Below are positions 59,233 to 64,000 of a DNA stretch of 64,000 nt, in pieces. The position numbers and the translations under genes are program-made. Source of the DNA: Sweltsa coloradensis (Eukaryota; Arthropoda; Insecta; Plecoptera; Chloroperlidae); the NCBI GenBank assembly GCA_024449915.1, contig JAMZAV010002180.1, positions 1-64,000 on the forward strand, read 5' to 3'. Every line of letters starts with the position of its first letter. The stretch's first letter is position 1. The notes below the pieces were generated by a model that was given only the letters and a program-made list of their open reading frames with translations, had not been told where the DNA came from and did not search any database.

Positions 59233-59970
59233 ATGGAGAAAAAGACAAATCGTGATTTTGCATTTACGAGGATGAAACTCCGAAGCCACTCCGAGAAGGA
59301 ACGACAAATGTTTCCACCCGCCAGCATCCAGTCGCTCCCGGAGGAGGTTCTGCTTCACATCTTCTCGTACCTGACTCTCGGAGAAGTGTGCAATACAGTG
59401 GCTGAGGTCTGTACACAGTGGGAGTGTATACACTGGGATCCCCAGCTATATCGCCTTTCTAGTGATCTAATGAGTTGGAAAGCCACAAACGACTTCTTCA
59501 TTTGTCTGAATGACGCACCATACCTGGAGTTCCCTTATTTTGATGAGGAGTATATAAGGCAAACAATAAAGAAATGTTTAGTGATCTACGACGAGGCAAA
59601 ACTTGATGAAACAGTCGTCAATAAGTTTGACAAAATATTTTATAAAAAAGTCATTATAATGCTTGCTCATTTGAGAATAGTAAATTTGAAGTGCACGCCT
59701 CAATTTCCTTCGTTTTCACGTCCCTGGAGCCTGTGCATGATTCAACTGGAGGAGCTAACATTGGCCGACGGTACATACATACATGACGAAGAGCTTGTAG
59801 CAACGTGTTGCCAACTATGCGGGACTCTGAGAGTGTTGCATTTGGGTTGTCGACGGTGGACCTTAGAAACTGCACAAGCCATCAGAAAGTGTATCCATCT
59901 AGAGGACTTAGCGATAGAGCCATATTTTAGTGTGAACTCGCCCACAACACAAATTCTATCTCGAAATTAG
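59233..59970 (+). CDS. F-box protein with leucine-rich C-terminal part
   Basis: A 245-residue single-exon frame. Residues 32-73 form an F-box (IQSLPEEVLLHIFSYLTLGE, then V...C..W), the segment that binds Skp1 in SCF ubiquitin ligases. Residues about 145-235 are leucine-rich-repeat-like (LRIVNLKC, LEELTLADGTYI, LRVLHLGCRRW, LEDLAIEPY), which would present the substrate, as in FBXL proteins. The first ATG was chosen; a second at residue 14 would also keep the F-box. The frame ends soon after the fourth repeat, short for an FBXL, and hAT transposase text starts at the same place, so the gene may be 3'-truncated. Its codons are clean of stops, unlike all neighbours. Confidence 0.8.
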   Translation: MEKKTNRDFAFTRMKLRSHSEKERQMFPPASIQSLPEEVLLHIFSYLTLGEVCNTVAEVCTQWECIHWDPQLYRLSSDLMSWKATNDFFICLNDAPYLEFPYFDEEYIRQTIKKCLVIYDEAKLDETVVNKFDKIFYKKVIIMLAHLRIVNLKCTPQFPSFSRPWSLCMIQLEELTLADGTYIHDEELVATCCQLCGTLRVLHLGCRRWTLETAQAIRKCIHLEDLAIEPYFSVNSPTTQILSRN

Positions 59971-60476
59971 AAAGTTCTTCGAGAAGGGAACTAGCGAGCT
60001 TTATTGCATGTTGCCTTTACAGGACAAGGTCCTAAAATCCGTATCGGTGCTAGATCCCTCTGAACAACAATTAGGTGAATGGGAAAAAATAAAAACACTT
60101 GCTGCCGTATTTCCCAATGTCAATACCCACCGATGATCACGATACTCTTTACACCGAAAACATTGATTACAGCTTGTGGGATTTACCTGACAATACTTTG
60201 CCATGTGACTTCATTGACACATACTGGGGAGCTGTGTTCAAGGGGGAAGAGAATGGTGTGTTACGATTCCCTACTCTGTGTCGTCTTGCACGAGCGATGC
60301 TCATACTACCGCACGGCAATGCTGACGTTGAACGAATGTTCAGCAAGCTGACCATAACAGAAACTGCACATAAGAATTCGTTATCTGCTGACATGTTAAA
60401 TGCCATTATTCACTGCTCCTCAAGGAAGAGGGAACCGACTTCAACCAACATGAGAAAAAGAGCGAGATGGTTATAG
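59942..60476 (+). pseudogene. hAT transposase C-terminal fragment, frameshifted
   Basis: The first frame (59942-60133) reads FYLEIRKFFEKGTSELYCML and SVLDPSEQQLGEWEKIKTLA, then stops. After a one-base shift a second frame reads SLWDLPDNTLPCDFIDTYW, FPTLCRLARAMLILPHGNAD and VERMFSKLTITETAHKNSLS. The FP.L..LA...L.LPHGNADVER.FS......R..LS pattern is the hAT C-terminal dimerisation region. The DNA-binding and catalytic parts are missing. It abuts the F-box frame with no spacer. Confidence 0.8.
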
Positions 60477-60583
60477 AAGTGAACTGGGTGCGTTTTAGTG
60501 ACTTTTTCTATTTTACAGGATATTACAAAATATTTTAAGTTCTTTTAGAGGATGAACTTTTTTGTTTGGTGGCAGCCCAGTTA

Positions 60584-60765
60584 GAGGTACGGTATGAAGT
60601 GTTCACCACTTGATAATGTAACTTACAAAAACTGGAAAGTTTAATTGGGGGGGAGCGGAATGTGTCTGAAATCAAGTTTCAAGAAACACTTGTACCTGTC
60701 GTATTGGTATTTTTTTTTGTTTTTTTACTTTGACATCGGTACTCGTTTTTTATTTCACTTCAGTC
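60584..60765 (+). repeat. Right copy of the 180-bp direct repeat
   Basis: Sister of the copy at 58527, in the same orientation, with scattered substitutions and a shorter G run. It could be a remnant of a long terminal repeat or the product of a segmental duplication. No TG...CA ends are clear. Confidence 0.8.
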
Positions 60766-60769
60766 AGAA

Positions 60770-61795
60770 TATTTAAATGATTGTCACAATGTGCCCAACC
60801 AAAATACCTAATAAAGTCAGCAGGAGGTTTGAAATTTCATCAGTGTTTCTGTTGGTGATACGGAAACGGCTTAATCATTTTGACAACATAACTAACAGCT
60901 AAGAGACGGACCCACTGAAGCAAGAGCAAACATGTTTGAAACTAGAATCGTATCCATGCAATATTTAAGAAGCGTGTGAGAGTGGTGGGAAAAAATTGTA
61001 AATATATGGTAACTTTCATCCATATTATGGAATTATATTGATTTAGGATCACATTGGTTCTGGGATATGTGCAGAGTTTTCTGTCATAATTTCCGCATCA
61101 ACTTTGGGTAGAACAAGGTTTCAAGTTTCTTCGAAATGCTTGACAAAATGAAAATATCAATCCACTTTTCAGTTGCTGGAGTTACAGGATAAGATGCGTC
61201 AAAACACGTCGATCCTCAAAAAACAACACAGGTGATTTTGGAGCCCAACAAAAATACCCAATAAAGTCATCAAAGGATTTGAGATTTTGTTTTGAGATTG
61301 AGATCTTAATAAGTGCATGATCAATTCTCAGAAGTAGAAGCTGCAAGAGTTGCAGTCACAGAAAGAACCTACTCGATCCAGCTCATCCGTGACTGCTACC
61401 CAATAGGCTGTCAATACTTCTGCTTCTTTTTTAAGCTTCGATCTGAAACTGTTGATGAGTTGTTGTAATCTTCAATCTCTATGTAATTGTCATGAGTCAT
61501 TGCCATTGTCATCATGACAGTGATAGTAATTATGCTCCTCTATTGCTGATACATAGTGTAAAATGACCTATGATTTTGTGTTGTAAAGCCTAATACATAT
61601 AATATCATGAAACATTGTAATCCAGGCACTGCCAGACCTCTAAGCCTGAAGATATGGCTTGGAGACTGCAAACAGTAAAATGGTTGTTGGAAAGCTGACA
61701 TGTATTGCAAGAATCAACGAATCTCAATATGTATCCGACTTAAATCAATATATATATATATTTTGTATATACATATATTTATATAAATATATGTG
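60770..61795. other. Spacer made of dispersed repeats
   Basis: It contains two copies of a segment around AATAAAGTCA(G/T)CA.AGG (60798 and 61248, also at 40678), the segment shared with 39670-39730 (61125-61180), and the repeat shared with 19185 (61312-61470). A TA-rich microsatellite ends it. No gene is visible. Confidence 0.55.
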
Positions 61796-62034
61796 TGTAT
61801 TGTAGATCTCGTAAAAACTTGTTACCCGGAACATTCGAGACCATCAAAATGTGGTATCATGTCTGTAGTCATGTCATGTCATGGCAAGTCGCAGCTGCAC
61901 TCAGTGACTTGCGACACAAAAGAGAACATACAGAAGAGAAGCCTTCAGTTGTTATAGAATTGCAGCGCATTAACAAAACATTCAGGAGAGAACCATGTGT
62001 TGTGTACAATACAAAAGAGCATCGGCTTTCATAA
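61795..62034 (+). pseudogene. Zinc-finger-like exon block, copy 2 (open frame)
   Basis: After GTGTGTATTGTAG, a plausible acceptor, a 79-codon frame runs through ALSDLRHKREHTEEKPSVV. H-K-R-E-H-T-E-E-K-P is the second half of a C2H2 finger plus linker (H-x3-H-T-G-E-K-P), one residue short between Leu and His. The following KTFRREPCVVYNTKEH could be an eroded second finger lacking its first Cys pair. The paralogue at 39.2 kb has lost the frame. Alone this cannot fold as a finger. Confidence 0.35.
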
Positions 62035-62214
62035 GACAAATCATCAAGTGGTGACTTGAACCCTTGAACGTGACCATTGAGTGTACACCTAAAGCATACA
62101 TTACTGGTATTGTTGAGACATGTTGCTTGAAATAGTGGTAGAATAGTGGTAGATATGATAAGAAAACATCCTTTAGTGAAACAATCCGAAATATTCCGCT
62201 CTTTCATTTAAAGA

Positions 62215-64000
62215 CTATCCGTCTTTACTTTAGGTGCGTGAACCTAGCCCTCCCCCCCCCCCAAAAACGCGCACTAAATCTGCATTTCCCACAATATTAA
62301 GTGCGCATTTAGTGCATGCTTTCACTTACTCAAAATTCGCCACAAAATGTGTAAATAAAAAAAAACATAAGTCTAAGCATAATTATGATTTCAAGAGTGA
62401 ATAATGTATTTTTCTAATGTATTCTGCTTCTAATATGAAAGATAATATGAGCAAATTGGGACCCGACCACTTACCCACTCACTCACTCACTCACCCATTT
62501 ACTCACCCAACACTCACTCACTCACTGACCCTCTCACTTTCCCACTTACTCAATCATTAACTACCCACGCACTCACTTACTCACTCACGTACCCACACAC
62601 TCACTCAGTCACTCATTCATTTCTCACCCACTCCCGCACCCACTCCCTCACCCACCCAATTCCCACTCACTCACTCACTCACTCATTTAGTTACGCATCT
62701 AACCCCTCACACACTCAACCACTCACTCACTCACTCACTCACTCACTCACTCACTCACTCACCCAATAAAGTATTACACACTCACTCACTCAATCATTAC
62801 TCTCCGACTCCCTCACCTACTAACTTACCCACTCACTCACCCTCTCCCTCACCCATTCACTTACCCACTCACTCACCAATCACTTACTTACTCACTCACT
62901 CACTCACTCACTCACTCCCCGGACTCACTCACTCACTCACTCACTCCCACGAGTGTAAGTGAGTGAGTGAGTGAGTGAGTGAAAAAGTGTGTCGGTGGGT
63001 GGGTGGGTGGTTAAGTGAGTGGGTGAGGAAGTGGGTGAGTGAGTGAGTGAGTGAGTGAGTGAGTGAGTGAGTGAGTGGGTGAGTGAGTGAGTGGTTGAGT
63101 GAGTGAGTGGGTGAGTGAGTATTTGAGTGGGTAAGTGTGTGAGGGTGTGGGTAAGTAAATGAGTGAGTGAGTGAGTGAGTGAGTGTGTGAGTACGTGAGT
63201 GGGTGAGTAAGTAAGTGAGTGCGTGGGTAGTTGAAGAGTGAGTGAGTGGGAACTTTAGTGGGTGATTGAGTCAGTGAGCGAGTGGGTAGTCGGTGAGTGG
63301 GTGTTCGGTGAGTGAGTGGGTGAGTGGGTGAATGAGTTAGTGGGTAAGTGATTAAGTGCCCCAACCAATTTGCTCATATAATCTTTTATCATTAGAAGCA
63401 GAGTACATTAAACAATACATTATTTACCCTTGAAATTATACTTATTACTAGACTTACGGATTATTATTTTATATACAAATATTATGACGTATTTTTAGTA
63501 TTAGCAAGCATGCACAAAATATTGTGAAAAATGCAGATTTAGTTCGCGTTTAAGGAGAGCAACGTGAACTTAGCCCCCCCCCCCCAGGCAAATATGTATT
63601 GGCGCCTTAAGTAAAGGCCCACTAATTATATGTCTTGGCATTTCTGAAAGCACTAATTGCGCACTAAATATTGGTAAATGCAGATTCAGTGCGCTTTTGG
63701 GGGGGGGGGGGGCCTCAGACTAATATGTCATTAGCGCGTTAAGTAAAGGCGCACTAATTATATGTCTTGGCATTTCTGAAAGCACTAAATGCGCACTAAA
63801 TATTGTTTAAAATGCAGATTTAGTGCGGCTTTGGGGGGACAACGTGAACTTAGCCCCCCTCCCGCAGACTAATATGTTTATAGCGCCTATAGTAAAGGCG
63901 CACTAACTATATGTCTTTGCATTTTTGAAAGCACTAAATGCGCACTAAATATTGTGTGAAATGCAGATTTAGTGCGCCTTTGGGTTGGGGTGGGGGGGAG
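62215..64000. mobile_element. Foldback-type element (large inverted repeat), right end outside window
   Basis: The two halves mirror each other around about 62950. Outer arms: GCGCACTAAATCTGCATTT / AAATGCAGATTTAGT. Middle arms: TTCTGCTTCTAATATGAAAG...GAGCAAATTGGG at 62425-62461 against CCAATTTGCTCATATAATC...TAGAAGCAGA at 63365-63402. The core is CACT/CTCA repeats turning into GTGA/GAGT repeats. The right arm ends in further direct copies of a roughly 143-bp unit (AAATGCAGATT at about 63530, 63673, 63811 and 63960). No coding capacity. It resembles Drosophila foldback elements in plan. Confidence 0.7.
62465..63360. repeat. CACT/AGTG tetranucleotide core
   Basis: Imperfect CTCA repeats run to about 62945, then imperfect GTGA repeats run to about 63355. 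The 117-codon Pro/Thr/His/Ser-rich minus-strand frame over the second half is an artefact of the simple repeat. Confidence 0.9.

Noticed and set aside
61795..62034. Complete small zinc-finger protein
   Set aside because: Only the second half of one finger is present and the first Cys pair is missing, so it cannot be a functional finger by itself.
63011..63364. 117-codon Pro/Thr/His/Ser-rich minus-strand frame
   Set aside because: It is the translation of the GTGA/GAGT simple repeat and would be open in several frames.

Overview
This window looks like accessory, repeat-dominated nuclear DNA from an invertebrate animal, with an arthropod or other protostome most likely. The support is: a single intact F-box/leucine-rich-type gene; exon-like blocks with consensus splice acceptors and a TATA plus TCAGT core promoter; relics of LINE, Ty3/Gypsy, hAT and foldback elements; AT-rich spacers; and no operons or bacterial signals. 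The species cannot be fixed from the sequence alone.

Layout. 1-8.1 kb is a transposon graveyard: a short-TIR MITE, a 742-bp TA-flanked inverted-repeat element and relatives, a minus-strand LINE end split by a 1-kb insertion with a 14-bp target duplication, and three local tandem arrays. 8.5-9.5 kb holds two unrecognised open frames. 11-51 kb is the core: many decayed and re-amplified copies of the exons of one gene family. The recurring modules are: module B (an exon behind a splice acceptor, reading about 95 residues and ending in an acidic DDEE stretch); module H (about 110 residues, with a GEEEDDDxDTEPGTS acidic core); degenerate C2H2 zinc-finger arrays of two types, both near 84 bp; a Ser/Thr/Pro-rich exon; and a two-finger CCCH exon. 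Module H is amplified as 283-bp direct repeats and as part of a 1.12-kb tandem array whose last three units look almost identical. A tandem set of four larger units (2.3-3.2 kb) lies between 42 and 51.3 kb. An hAT-like element (34.74-35.50 kb) and a 33-bp palindromic insertion (22.1 kb) interrupt module copies.

53-64 kb: a 338-bp tandem repeat, a GATA-motif cluster, a broken innexin-like fragment, a good core promoter with a first-exon donor, a 177-bp LTR followed by a primer-binding site and a Gypsy gag relic, the F-box gene joined directly to an hAT transposase C-terminus and lying between two 180-bp direct repeats, a copy of the 39-kb zinc-finger-like block, and finally a large foldback structure (CACT/AGTG core, inverted arms, 143-bp terminal repeats) that runs off the end.

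The genes do not form a pathway. The reading that best explains 11-51 kb is a zinc-finger gene family whose exons were duplicated unequally and mostly decayed. Several sharply bounded blocks carry mainly small deletions relative to neighbouring copies, so part of the apparent decay may be assembly error rather than biology.
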